From Simmondsia chinensis (taxonomy: Eukaryota > Streptophyta > Magnoliopsida > Caryophyllales > Simmondsiaceae), in the NCBI GenBank assembly GCA_018398585.1, contig JAGTTD010000001.1, positions 30,393,438-30,457,437 on the forward strand: DNA of 64,000 nt, written 5' to 3'. Position numbers and translations under genes: made by a program. This document shows positions 10,905 through 21,701 of this stretch, in pieces (position 1 is the stretch's first letter; the number at the start of each line of letters is the position of its first letter). The notes beneath the pieces are model-generated. The model worked only from the letters and a program-made list of their open reading frames with translations, had not been told where the DNA came from and ran no database searches.

Positions 10905-11650
10905 CTGCATTACCTGTGCATATGTAAACACACGGAAAGCATATATTTTGGTGTTTGGGGCAAATCCAAGGCACTCAGAATCTTGACCAGCAATGACTCT
11001 CGTAACAAATGTCCATGACCAAGATTGTCATTTAATGTATCTTCATTTGTCCAATATGCATTACCTGTGCACCTGTAAATATAAGAATGCTTATATGTTT
11101 GAAAGATTGACACAATTGAACTTTGAATTACCAATCTTGTTAAGAATTTCAAATGCGAGTCAAATGTGAATCCTATATAGGAGTTGCAGGAAAGAAGAGA
11201 CCAACATTTAAGCCTGGTGGGTTACTCTACCTAATGACAATTTTTTAGGAGGGAGCCTCACTTGGACCTCATATCTTCCAAGTATGTGGCTTAGACTAAA
11301 GCCTAGTGAAATTTAACAATTTCAATTGATGAAAGTATGTGTTAGCCGTGGTAATTGTATAAGCTTACCGAATGTGGAGAAAAAGATCATAAATCCAGTC
11401 GATATTTGGATAATTCTTCTGATTCCCACTCTGGTCAATCCTATTAAACCGTATTTTCTCTATATAAGTATATTAGGACTTAGGACATTGCCAAAAGAGA
11501 TGGGGACATATACAACCAAGTCATATATATGTGCATATATATTCAGTCTAGTTGAATTTGTTGATGTTAAGGGAAGGTACTTACACAAAAGCAATAGGGC
11601 CAGTAACACAGTTGAATACACCGCTTAGCAAAGTTCCTTCACCCTGAATA
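10905..11650 (-). other. Coding-like segments inside the CACTA, possible captured host gene pieces
   Basis: Two short minus-strand stretches look protein-like and do not match transposon proteins I know: about 11150-10910, containing 'LGHGHLLRESLLVKILSALD', and about 11660-11590, containing 'GLRGIQGEGTLLSGVF'. The duplicated phrase 'GCATTACCTGTGCA' near 10907 and 11060 suggests an internal duplication. Plant CACTA elements often carry host exons, but I do not recognise the donor gene and the call may be wrong. Confidence 0.3.
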
Positions 11651-12200
11651 CCACGAAGACCAAGGGTTATCGGAGTGTAAAAACAGTCACGGATCCTCAT
11701 CTAAAAATTTAACTTGCTTGAACAGTTAGTTCCTTGAGTGAGATGTCTCGAGTTCAAATCATAGCACACCCATTTTTCATTTAATATAATTCAAACACGA
11801 GACTGGAAATGAATGAGTTGTGCATTATCCACACTTATCATTGAATGGGCATTCATGTGGGAAACAATGATAAAAAGTATAAAAATCATTCATGGGCCTT
11901 TATTTAAGAATGTGTGATATCGTTTTCTGTTGCAGCTTTGTTTTCGAGAAACTAAAAGCCAAGTTTTTATGACTTTATTCATAAGGTTTTGGTTCTCTGT
12001 TTTTTGTTTTCACTCGAACAATGAAAAAACCAAAAACTAGAAATAGTAGTTTCCACTATATGAGTTTTAGTTTCTATACAAACTAAAAACTGCAAACAGA
12101 AAATGATACAACATGGAAAGGTGAGTTCAATTTTGGCAATGTACCAGCCTGCCAATCATAACCCATTGTTTCAACACTTCCCATAGCTCTTTCAACTCCG
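11650..12200. other. CACTA interior without recognisable genes
   Basis: AT-rich sequence with no ORF worth naming. Near 11735-11775 'GATGTCTCGAGTTCAAATC' resembles a pol III B box of a SINE head, but no A box or poly(A)/direct repeat could be paired with it. Confidence 0.3.
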
Positions 12201-12810
12201 AATTAGGGTTATTAATCACCAATTAACAACAAAAATGAGCTAATAACAAACGCGAACTACCAACTCATTTGTTAATTTAGCAAACATAACATGAACTAAC
12301 AACACAAAAGGGATAGATTCTCTTTGAAACTTTGACAATCAAGCAAAAAATCATTGAAAATCTGGACACAATGTGTCAATACAAAGAAGAACTGAATTGA
12401 GGCTATTAATCGCCAACAAACGACAGACATGGGCTTATAACAGACACGAACGACCAACAAATTCTGTTAATTTAGCAAACATAACACGAAATATCAACAT
12501 AAAAGAGACAAATTTGCATTGATACTTTGTCAATCTAGCAAAAAATCATACAAATTCTAGGTATAGTGGGTCAATACAGTGAAAAATCGAATTAGGGTTG
12601 TTAATTGCAAACAAAAAATAGACCTAGGCTTATAATAAAAATGAACTACCAACTAATTTGTTAATTCAGCGAACACAACACGAACTACCAAAGAACAAGA
12701 CAAATTTTCTTTAAAGCTTTGTCATTCTAGTAAAAAATAGTTTGAAATCTTGGTACAATAGGTGAATATAGTAAAGAATGGAATCAGGGTTGTAATCAAC
12801 ACCCAATTCT
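12201..12810. repeat. Tandem repeat, ~194-bp unit, three full copies
   Basis: Copies begin at about 12201 (AATTAGGGTTATTAATC), 12395, 12590 and a partial fourth at 12782, so the periods are 194, 195 and 192. Shared landmarks in each are 'TTGTTAATTTAGC', 'AACACGAA' and 'CTAGCAAAAAAT'. The array sits on the promoter side of the minus-strand transposase remnant. Confidence 0.8.
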
Positions 12811-13339
12811 GCTGCTTTGCGGTGGTTCGTGATGTACTGGTGAAGAATCAAGCACGGCTTTGCTTGGTCGCTGTTGGTTTGCTTTTCGAATTAGGGGGTA
12901 GAACATGAGGGTTAGGTTTTGTCTGGGTATGGGGGGCTGTACTTGGGGGTATGGAGGAAGGAAGAAATTAGTTTTGTCCAAATTTTTTGATCAAATTTTT
13001 TTTATCCAAAATTGATTTAATATCTTTTTCTTTTGTTAAATTATTTTACTGATTACATTTTTTAATTAATTAAAAATTATATGTAGTATATAAAATAAAA
13101 TATTATTAAGTATAATTAAATATGTTGAATGAGTAAAATATCGAATTAAGTATTAGTAATGATATTATTTAATTCTCGAACTTGAATTACGATATGAACG
13201 GGTGAAATTGCAATTTGAAAATTTAAGAAAAAAAAAATGGCAATAATAAATTTAAAAAAGGGCTTAGTTTTTAAAAATTAACGAATTTTAAAATTTTTGG
13301 CCAAAATTTGACCACTTACCTGAGTGTATTAGGGATGGT

Positions 13340-13514
13340 GTGTAAGTTGAATTAACGACCTTATTTAGTGCTCGTCGTTATAAGCCCAACATGTGCCACT
13401 TTTTAAAGATGGTGTTTTAACCCCGTCTTAATTAGGCACTACACACACACTTTTAACAACCAAAAATGTTCCAGTCATTATTTTTGGTCGTCAAAAGCCA
13501 GTTTTCTTGTAGTG
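13340..13514 (-). repeat. CACTA right end: subterminal repeats and TIR
   Basis: A shorter set of related motifs (ATTAACGACC, CTCGTCGTTA, GGTCGTCAAAA) precedes the terminal repeat TTTTCTTGTAGTG. Fewer motifs remain than at the left end. Confidence 0.85.
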
Positions 13515-13517
13515 TAT

Positions 13518-13638
13518 TGATCTAATTCCTCTTTCTCAACCCTAGTTCTCTCTACTTCATATCTATTTCTTCTTCTTCTCATCTCAAATTCCTTCGTTAT
13601 CTTAGGTTATGATTCAAGATTGATCTTAAATCATGACA
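13518..13638 (+). repeat. Gypsy-1 3' LTR, right part
   Basis: It continues the LTR after the CACTA insert and its TAT duplication: 'TGATCTAATTCCTCTTTCTC' through 'CTTAAATCATGACA'. It aligns base for base with the end of the 5' LTR. Confidence 0.9.
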
Positions 13639-13712
13639 TATGCCTATCTCTTGTGATGTAATGTTATTGGAATTCACATAGGTTTTGTAAAAATAAGGGA
13701 CATCAATAGTGA
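13639..13712 (+). repeat. Likely remainder of the Copia-A LTR
   Basis: After the Gypsy-1 duplication TATGC about 70 bases follow that belong to neither Gypsy-1 nor element X. By position they should be the continuation of the Copia-A LTR. No second copy is available for proof. Confidence 0.4.
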
Positions 13713-14969
13713 TGTAGTTGGAAAGAGTATTTTAAAACCGTTTACTCACAATCGTATGAGATTGTCGTAGCTTAGTCGAGCATATGGGTGTCGATCCACA
13801 GGGAGTCAGCATAAAATTGAAATCAGTAATTAATGAGAGGTTTGAATTTGGGTTTTTGTTTGAAAAATCGAGCAATTAGAGTAATTAAAAGAATTAAGCA
13901 GTAAATTAAAGTGTTAAATCAATCAAAGGTTAGTTGACAGTTTGAATTATGTTAGCCTAAATCGGATCCCATCATTATATTTTATCAAGATAGTGACTTT
14001 TAAAGGTTAGGGTTACAAGCTCTAAACCTAGATTAAAGTTAAACTAGGCCTTAGAGTAATGAATTAGTTTAAGAGCATAACCCATCTTATCACTCCAGGT
14101 GTAGCATGGATTATCACAATTGCACCAACAAATTCTTTTGTCACTTCCAATTGAGTATTAATTTGTATAAAAGATTGTGCTCGTGATTAGGTACAATCTC
14201 AACTCTGACCACTTGTGAAAAACATGTTATACTACAGCCTCGGCTACAAATACACAACAAAACGCAAATAAAATTTGAAATCAAACTATAGCTACAAGCA
14301 CATAAAAAAGAAACCAATCTCAAAATATAAAACTTCCCACAGGGGTGCGGAAGTATTATAATAAGAGTCATTATTGAAATTAAAACATATACCTAGGATC
14401 CGAATGACTACCTATCCTTTACCTTTGAACTATGAGTTTACTCCTCCGTATGTGTTTTACACATCACTAATTCAAAAGGGAAAGGGAAAGAAAACTCATG
14501 GATTGATAAACTCCCTAGGTCTATGTGGACTTGACTCCTGCTTCGATTCCCCCGTATTCCGACCACTTGCAATTTGGCCTTTGTGAGAATTGGGTCTCTC
14601 TTGGTGGCCCAAGGAGGGAGGAGAAGTCAATGTAGGGCAAAGGGTTGGGAAAAATTAGGTTATCCTCCCCAATTTATAGAGCTGTGTAGTGCCCTAGGGG
14701 CCCAATTCACGACCCACAGTCAAGGGACCTAAAAATACATGATTTCAAAACTTGAATCCCGATCCGATGGGTACTTTTTCCACACATGGTCATGTTTCTC
14801 AAAAATAGTCTTCAAAATTTTCAGTTTTAGCTTGTTCCTCACCACTTTTCAAGTTTCCTTTACATCCAGTGTACTCCAAGCCTATATGTACACAAATTGG
14901 AATAAAATACATGCATAATAGTCGAATATGTCATGGAAGTAGGGCATAAATATATAAATTTGAGGCAGA
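13713..14969 (-). repeat. Element X 3' LTR
   Basis: It begins TGTAGTTGGAAAGAG on the plus strand, aligned with TGCAGTTTTAAAGAG of the other LTR, and ends near GAGGCAGA. Shared landmarks include 'GTCGTAGCTTAGTCG', 'CCTAAATCGGATC', 'CACTAATTCAAAA' and 'AACTCATGGATTGATAAACT'. It carries one copy of the ~120-bp unit that is doubled in the 5' LTR. Confidence 0.8.
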
Positions 14970-17120
14970 CCAACATCTCCAAACTCACACATTGCTTGTC
15001 TCAAGCAAGATTCATTACAAACTAGCTAAAAATAGGAAAAATATTCAATCAAGCATGTGGTAGTAGGAATTACTTGTAAAAAAATATTTTCAACATATTT
15101 GAGGGAGAACTTAAGAGCGAAGAATCTTTGTGTATTGATATTATTATACTGGTTTTAGCTAAAGTCTTTGCTATTTAAGTCTTCTAGCTAGCAAGTGAGC
15201 TCAAAACTTTTCTTCCACTTCTCTTACTCTAGACGATCCATATCTAAGATGAATAGCGAAAATAAGTATGGCAATAAGCTTTACTACCACATTATCCCTA
15301 ATCAGCATAGAAATCTCAAGTCTTTTCTTTTTTCACTTCTTTTTTCACTTCTTTTTTTTTCTTTTTATTTTTTCTTAAGTAAATCATGGCTAGGCATGCC
15401 TCCCCAAGACCCATGTAGTGATTTTTTGGTCGGTGATTCCCGATCCAGTCGGCTCAAGGTGCTAAACGAAGAGCACTCCATGGACCTTATGGCTTGGGTC
15501 AAAAAAATTCAAAACTTAAGCCATTATTGGCACATAACTTTGAAGAATATCTCACTCAAATTAGCCATTAGTGCTTATCAAGGAGCCTTATAGAAGTTGA
15601 TTCTTCTTAAGCATTCTCTATGGCCCGTGTTGCAAGCTTTCGAACAGCAACTCCCGATCTAGTTGGCTCAAGGTACCAGATGTAAAAACACCCATACGGA
15701 CTTACTTGCTCAAGACACAGGGGCTATACGAACAAAGAAGTAACTGGTACTTACCCCAATTAGCACAAGCATCAGTACCTTATTATTTTTTTCTTTTCTT
15801 TTTCTTTTTTTCTTTTTCTTGTTTTTTTCTTAAAGAATGAATTAAAGAGAAAGAAATAGACTGGTGATTTCTATGTTGTGATGGATAAGGCAGTCAGTTT
15901 CAATTCCTTAAACTATTCCTTGTAAAACATCTTAATGTATGGGGTTTGTCAAAAGATTAAGGATGAAATGGAATAAACCCTCAAACTAGTCTGAAGACAA
16001 AAATAGTGAGTTCTACAGTAAGATACGTGAATAACCTTATTACATGAAGTTTTAAAAGTTCTTGATACTTCTCAAATTTGAATACAATATAATTCGCATC
16101 AATTACCAGTTAACCATGCAAAAGTTCATTGAGTTTAAATTAAATAGTGCTAAAAAGACAAGCAAAAGGTCAAACTACTCACGCCATGTCCAAATTCAGA
16201 CCTTGTATTGTCCTCAAAACAACGAATATAGAAATAAATGGAGGCAAGAGAAGGAAAGAGACAACTTGAGTAGTCGGGTATGCTAAATACAAACAGTCAG
16301 CTCGGCTCAGTGTAGCGAAGGACATCCCAAAAGAACAATTGAAGAATCATATCTGCAAAAAATAAGACAATTAAGACAAATTGACCGACAAACTTGTTAA
16401 AAACATTAGGAAAAATTTTAACTCCAAGTACTCAGTACTATATAGATACAAAATACTCAACTGGGCGAGAAAACTAAGAGTCTTAAAAAGTGTAAGGGAG
16501 GTCAATCGAAAACAAAAAAGGTGACCTAAAACTAAACTATGAAAAAAAAAAAAAACTGGGTTGCCTCCTAGAAGCGCTATCAGTTAACCAAAAAAACTAG
16601 GCGAGAAAACTAAGAGTCTTTAACATGGCATGGCACTATCGGTTAACCAAAATCCGAGGCAACATCCTTGAAGTGGAACATGTAAAGCATGTGAGGACGG
16701 TCCCCTAACCATATAGAGTGGCTAGCTTAGTAGCAAAAATTATTTAATTAATTAATAAATAAATCATAAAGAGGAAAAAAGATTAAAGATGAAGATAAAA
16801 GGTTAAAAAATGTATATATAAAATATAACAAAATAAATAATAAAAGAAAAAAGGTAGAAGATTGACTTAAAAAAACAACAAGTTTGATGTCCTCAAAAAC
16901 AATAAAATACAATAAAAGTAAAAGATTGACGTCCTCAAATAAAAAGAAAAGAGTAAAACCGGACAAATAAATACATAAATAAATAAATCTAGAAAAGAAA
17001 AAAAAAAGAAAAAAATCAATAAATTTTTAATAAATAAAATAAAATAAAAATCACTCAAGAATAAACAATGGACTAAAAAAAAAATTAACCTCGATAATCA
17101 CTAATTCAAACTTTGACTAC
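14970..17120 (-). other. Element X internal region, no coding capacity seen
   Basis: Several parts align in reverse complement with the interior of element Y, for example 'AAACTAGTCTGAAGAC' near 15985 against 'GTCTTCAGACTAGTTTGAGA' near 21023. It contains long A-rich runs (16745-17080) and T-rich runs (15320-15370, 15785-15835). Small ORFs are low-complexity. A short direct repeat 'GGCGAGAAAACTAAGAGTCT' occurs near 16463 and 16598. Confidence 0.6.
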
Positions 17121-17142
17121 TGATCCCCCGGCAACGGCGCCA
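17121..17142 (-). other. Primer binding site of element X, tRNA-Asp type
   Basis: On the minus strand the sequence is TGGCGCCGTTGCCGGGGGAT, the classic Athila/Tat-group primer site complementary to the 3' end of tRNA-Asp. It lies about 10 bases inside the 5' LTR. Confidence 0.9.
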
Positions 17143-17151
17143 AAAACTTGA

Positions 17152-18565
17152 TGCAGTTTTAAAGAGTGTTTTAAAATTGTCTACCCCCAAGTGTAAGAGA
17201 TCGTTGTAGCTTAGTCGGTATACGAGTGTCATATCAACAAGGAATCAATATAAAGTTGAATTTAGTAATTAATGAGTGGTTTGAATTTGGGCTTTTGTTA
17301 GAAAAGTTGAGCTATTAAAGGAATTAAAAGAATTAAGATTAAATTAAAGTGTTAAATCAATCAAAGGTTAGTTTACAATTAGAATTTAGTTTAGCCTAAA
17401 TCGGATCACATCATTATATTTTATCGCGATAACGACTGTTAGAGATTTAGGCTACAAACTCTAAACCTAGATTAACATTAAACTAGGGCTTAAGATAATG
17501 AATTAGTCTAAGGGCATAACCCATCTCATCCCTCTAGATGTAGCATGGATTATCTCAATAGCACTACTAAATTCCTTTGTCATGCCTAATTTCATGTTAA
17601 ACCTAGATTAGTACTTAAATTAGGACTTAGAGAAATGAACTAGTCTAAGGGCATATAACCCATCTTATCACTCTAAGTGTAGCATAGATTATCTCAATAG
17701 TACTAACAAATTACTTTGCCAGTCCTATTTAAGTATTGTTTTGTATAAAACATTGTGGTCAGGATTGGGTACAACCTCAACCCTGACCACTTTTGAAGAA
17801 CACGTTATACTACCGTATAGGCTACAAGCACAAGACAACACGTGAATAAAATTGGAAATCAAAGTATGACCATAAGCAAATAATAAGAAAACCAATCTCA
17901 AAATATAAAAATCCCAACAGGGGTGCAGAAGTAGTGTAACAAAAATCATTATGGAATATAAAACATAAATATAGGATCCTGACGGCTACCTGTCGTTCAC
18001 CCAAAACTATGAGCTTACTCCTCAATTGGGATTTTACGAATCACTAATTCAAAATGGAAAAGGAAAAGAAAACTCATGGATTGATAAACTCCCTTGTTCG
18101 GTGTTGACTCCTACTTCGAATCCCTCGAACTCCTAGGGTAATTTGGTACGCGATCATCACTAAATATAGCACTCTTCGCATTTCCATGACTTGGATCCTT
18201 AGGATAATCCGTCCTTATATATTTAGCTCAGTCAATAGGAATAGATTATCCTAGGGTTACGAGTCATGGAAGTATGGGAACTGCCTTATTTAACAACATT
18301 CTCCTACTCGATTACCCTAGGAATACGGGGGAATTAAAGCAAAAGTCAGGTCAACACCGAGCTGGCAAGAGAGACTGGGATTTTACTGGCAACATATGTA
18401 ATCGACTTCAGGAAAGAGAGGAGAAGAGGAGACGAGGCAAAAGATAAGGTACATCAACAATGGTGTAGTTTTAATGAGTCAGCTCATTTTTACATAAAGT
18501 GCAATAAAGTACATGTGTAATAGCAAAATATGTCATGCAAGTGGGCATAAAATACATAAATTTGA
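17152..18565 (-). repeat. Element X 5' LTR, rearranged
   Basis: It aligns with the left LTR from 17152 to about 18130. It differs in having a tandem duplication of a ~120-bp unit (about 17465-17585 and 17590-17715) and a 263-bp inverted repeat (18098-18360) in place of the U3 part expected there. It abuts element Y directly. Confidence 0.75.
18098..18360. repeat. Imperfect inverted repeat, ~130-bp arms
   Basis: The left arm starts TCGGTGTTGACTCCTACTTCG and the right arm ends with its imperfect complement (GTCAGGTCAACACCGA). Inner landmarks also pair: CCTAGGGTAAT (about 18133) with ATTACCCTAGG (about 18311), CCATGACTT with GAGTCATGG, AGGATAATC with GATTATCCT. The centre is near 18228. The left LTR has no such structure. 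Confidence 0.75.
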
Positions 18566-19965
18566 TGTGCCTCATATTCATATATTTTATGCCCCACTTC
18601 CATGACATATTCAGCTATTACTAGTGTATTTTATTGCAATTTATGTATATTTAAATTGGAGATCATTGGAGCAAAGGTGACTTGAAAAGTGGTGAAGAAC
18701 AAGCTAAAACGAATAAATTCAATGACTTTTTTTTCTTGTGAAACACGACTATGTGTGGAAAAAGTACGTATCGGGACAAGATTCGGTTTTGAAATCTTGT
18801 AATTTTATGTCCCTTGACATCGGGCCATGAATTGGGTCGTGAATTGGGCTCCTAGGGAACGCTGCGCACCTCTATAAATCGGATAGAATAACCTAATTTT
18901 CCCCCTCTCTTTGCTGTCCATTCACTTCTCCTCCCTCCTCAAGCCGCCAAGTGGGACCTGATTCTCACGAAGGCCGAAGCACAACTAGTCGGAGTACGAG
19001 GGAATCGAAGCAAGAGTCTAGTCAACAATTTCCCTGGGAGTTTATCAATTCATCATTTTCCTTTCCCTTTTTTCTTTCAAATTAGTAATTTGTAAATCTC
19101 CCATGGAGGAGTAAACTAAAAGTTTAGGGGCAAAGGACAAGTAGCTGTCGGGATCCTACATATATGTTTTATTTTCAATAATGACTTTTCTTATATAACT
19201 TATGCACCCCTCTAGGGAGTTTTATATTTTGAGATAGGTTTTCTTTTTATGTGCTTGTAGCCATACTTTAATTTCCAATTTTATTCACATTTTGGCTTGC
19301 ACTTGTAGCCTAAACTGTAGTATAACATATTTTTCATGGGTGGTGAGGGTTAAGGTTGTGCCAAATCCTGAGCACAATCTTTTCTACAAATTAATTCTTA
19401 AATAAGATTGGCAGAGTATCTTGTTAGTGCTATTCAGATAATCCATGCTACACCTAGAGCATGGGTTATGCTCTTGGACTAGTTCATTTTCCTGAGCTCT
19501 AATTTTAGGGTTAATCCCAGTTTAACATGAAATTAGGAGAGACATAAGAATTCAGTAGTGCTGGTAAGATAATTCATGCTAAACCTACAGTTATAAGATG
19601 GATTATGACCTTAGAATAATTCATTACCCTAAGCCGCAGTTTAACGTTAATCTAGGTTTACAGCTTGTAGCCTAAACCTTTGAATTCATAGTTGTGATAA
19701 AATATAGTGAAGAGATCCGAGTTACACTAACCTAAATTCATACCCTAAACTAACTTTGATACATTGGCAACTTTATTTGCCATTTAATTCCTTTAATTTG
19801 TTTACAAACCCATTCTTTCGACATAAAAAAATTTCCAATTGCTCCGCAATCAACGAATAAAAATTTGTATGGATTCCCTGTGGAGGTGACACCCATATAC
19901 CCGACATAGCTATGAAAAACTCGTATACTTGCAAGCACACAGTTTCAAACACCCCTTAACACTTG
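18566..19965 (+). repeat. Element Y 5' LTR
   Basis: It starts TGTGCCTCATATTC and is the reverse-complement relative of both X LTRs. It contains two copies of the ~120-bp unit, around 19430-19545 and 19550-19660, each with 'ATCCATGCT'/'ATTCATGCT' and a 'GGTTATG'/'GGATTATG' landmark. Confidence 0.75.
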
Positions 19966-21701
19966 AACAAGTTTTAGCACTGTTGTCGGAGAATTGGTAG
20001 TCAAAGTTTGAATTACTGATTGTTGGGGTTTTTCTTTTCATTCTTTTCTTTTTTTTTAGGTCAATCTTTTATTCTTGAGTGAATAGATAGAATTTTCATT
20101 TCATTTAGATATTTAAACAGTTTCATAAACAATCCAATCATTCATGATTGGCCAAATCATGGATACAAATAATATCCAAATACCAAACATGTCCTCTATA
20201 TAACTTCTGTGAAATGGGTTTTCTAAAAATAATGTTTATGTTATTTTAATTTTTTATTATTCATTTATTTAGAAATTTTTTTATTTTTTGTTTCTTTTCA
20301 TTTTTTATTTATTTTTTAATAAATAATTTTGCCACTGAGCTAGGAATGCCATTGGGTTAGAAGATTGTCCTCACGTGCTTCACATGATTCATTTTCGTGA
20401 CATCACCCTGGATTTAGTTTGACCAATACCTTTATGTCACGTGTGGCTGAAGACGTTAAACTTAGCGCTCTTGGGAGGAAACATAGCCTGTTTTCTTTAG
20501 TTTCATAGTTTAGTTCAACTTCTTTTTTTTTGTTGTTTTTTTTAAGATTCGACCTTTCTTTACATTTTAGAACTCTTAGCTTCTCTTGCCCACTTGATTA
20601 CTTTATTTCTCTGTAGTACTCAACACTTGAAGTATAAATTTTTCCTAATGCTTTTAACTAGTTTACATGGTCTATTTGTCTTTGTTTATAATATTTTTGT
20701 AGCTATGTTTCTTCGAATGCTCTTGTGGGTCGCCCTTCGCCACCCAAAGCCTAGCAGACTGTTTCTATCAGCATAGCCAACTATTCAGGTTGTCTCTTTC
20801 CTTTCCTTGCCTTCATTTATTTCTATATTCGTTGCATTTAGTTTGAACTTTTACTTGTCTTTTTAGCATTATTGAATTTAAACTAGTTGAACTTTTGCAT
20901 TGTTAGCTCTAAATTGATGTGAACTATATTGTGTTCAAATTTGAGAAGTATTAAGACATTTTTAAAACTTTATGTCATGAGATTACTCCTGGATCTTGCT
21001 GCTTAATTCACTTCTTTTGTCTTCAGACTAGTTTGAGAGTTCATTCCATTTAATCTTTAATCTTTTGACAGACTCCATGCATTAAAATGTTTTACTAGGA
21101 ATAAATTTAGGAATTGAAACTGAGCACCTTACCCGTGACATCGTCGAAATCACTAGTCTATGTCTCTTTCTTGAATTCATTATATAAAAAAAAAAAAGAA
21201 AAGAACAAAAATGGTGAGATGCCAATGCCTGTATCAATCGGGTAAGTACTAGCGACTTGTTGGTTCTTGTAGCCCCTGTGGCTCGAGTTAGTAAGCCCGT
21301 AGGAGTGTTTTTAACACCTAGTACCTTGGGCCAACTGGATCAGGACTTGCAGGTCGAAAGCTCGCTACATGGGCCATGGGAAAAGCTTAAGAAGAATCAA
21401 TCTCTATAAGTCGCCTTGATAAGCACCAATGCCTAATTAGAGTGAGATATTCTTCTAAGACATGTGTTAGTAATGACTTAGATTTTGATTTCCTTTTATT
21501 CAAGCCATTAGGTCAAAGGAGTGCTCTTCACTGTGCCTTAAGCCAACTGGAACGGGAGTCACCAACCAAAAAATCGCTACATGGGTCTTAGGGAGACATG
21601 ACTAACCAATGCCTAATCTGAGTGAGATATTCTTCCATCTTTGGCTAGTTCGAAATGAATCTTGTTTGAGGACAAATAAGGTGTGGGTTTGAGGATGTCG
21701 A
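19966..21701 (+). other. Element Y primer-site region and non-coding interior
   Basis: The primer site is degenerate (TAGCACTGTTGTCGGAGAAT near 19975 against TGGCGCCGTTGCCGGGG). The rest aligns in inverted orientation with the X interior and lacks any gag or pol motif. The ORF 20594-20776 is a chance reading of T-rich sequence. A poly(A)-like run lies at 21186-21200. Confidence 0.6.

Larger units (their letters stand above)
8417..13514 (-). mobile_element. CACTA (En/Spm-type) DNA transposon, 5.1 kb
   Basis: The left end is CACTACAAGAAAAAGGG and the right end reads, on the other strand, CACTACAAGAAAACTGG, giving a terminal inverted repeat of at least 13 bp that begins with CACTA. The 3-bp target duplication TAT flanks it (8414-8416 and 13515-13517). 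Joining the flanks restores the Gypsy-1 LTR exactly as in its 5' copy, so both ends are certain. The interior has dense subterminal repeats at both ends, a broken transposase-accessory gene on the minus strand, a SINE fragment and a 194-bp tandem repeat. No TNP2-type transposase core was seen, so the element is probably non-autonomous. Confidence 0.95.
3279..13638 (+). mobile_element. Gypsy-1: Ty3/Gypsy chromovirus-type element, split by a CACTA insertion
   Basis: Without the CACTA insert the element is about 5.3 kb with LTRs of about 390 bp, the size of plant Reina-like chromoviruses. Order on the plus strand is LTR, tRNA-Met primer site, gag, protease, RT, RNase H, integrase, chromodomain-like tail, polypurine tract, LTR. 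A probable 5-bp target duplication is TATTC (3274-3278) and TATGC (13639-13643), one mismatch. The 5' LTR begins TATGAAGACC where the 3' LTR has TGTCATGATC, so its terminal TG has mutated. All domains carry stops. The Reina label is inferred from size and gene order only. Confidence 0.85.
13713..18565 (-). mobile_element. Element X: LTR retrotransposon without gag/pol, minus strand
   Basis: Two related long terminal repeats (13713-14969 and 17152-18565) flank about 2.2 kb that has no gag, RT or integrase similarity. A tRNA-Asp-type primer site lies on the minus strand next to the right LTR, so that one is the 5' LTR. On the left, a purine-rich tract ending GTTTGGAGATGTTGG on the minus strand precedes the 3' LTR. 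This is the layout of large non-autonomous elements (LARD-like) related to the Athila/Tat group, which share this primer site and a 'GGACAAxxAAGGT...GTTTG' 3' end. Element Y is the same family in opposite orientation. Confidence 0.75.

Noticed and set aside
11326..11628. 100-codon plus-strand ORF
   Set aside because: No family resemblance; the opposite strand gives the better protein-like reading and the region lies inside a CACTA element.
16748..17058. Two overlapping minus-strand ORFs rich in F, L, I
   Set aside because: They are readings of A-rich low-complexity DNA in the element X interior.
20594..20776. 60-codon ORF with hydrophobic content, could pass as a small membrane protein
   Set aside because: It lies in T-rich non-coding interior of element Y; the X copy does not keep the frame.
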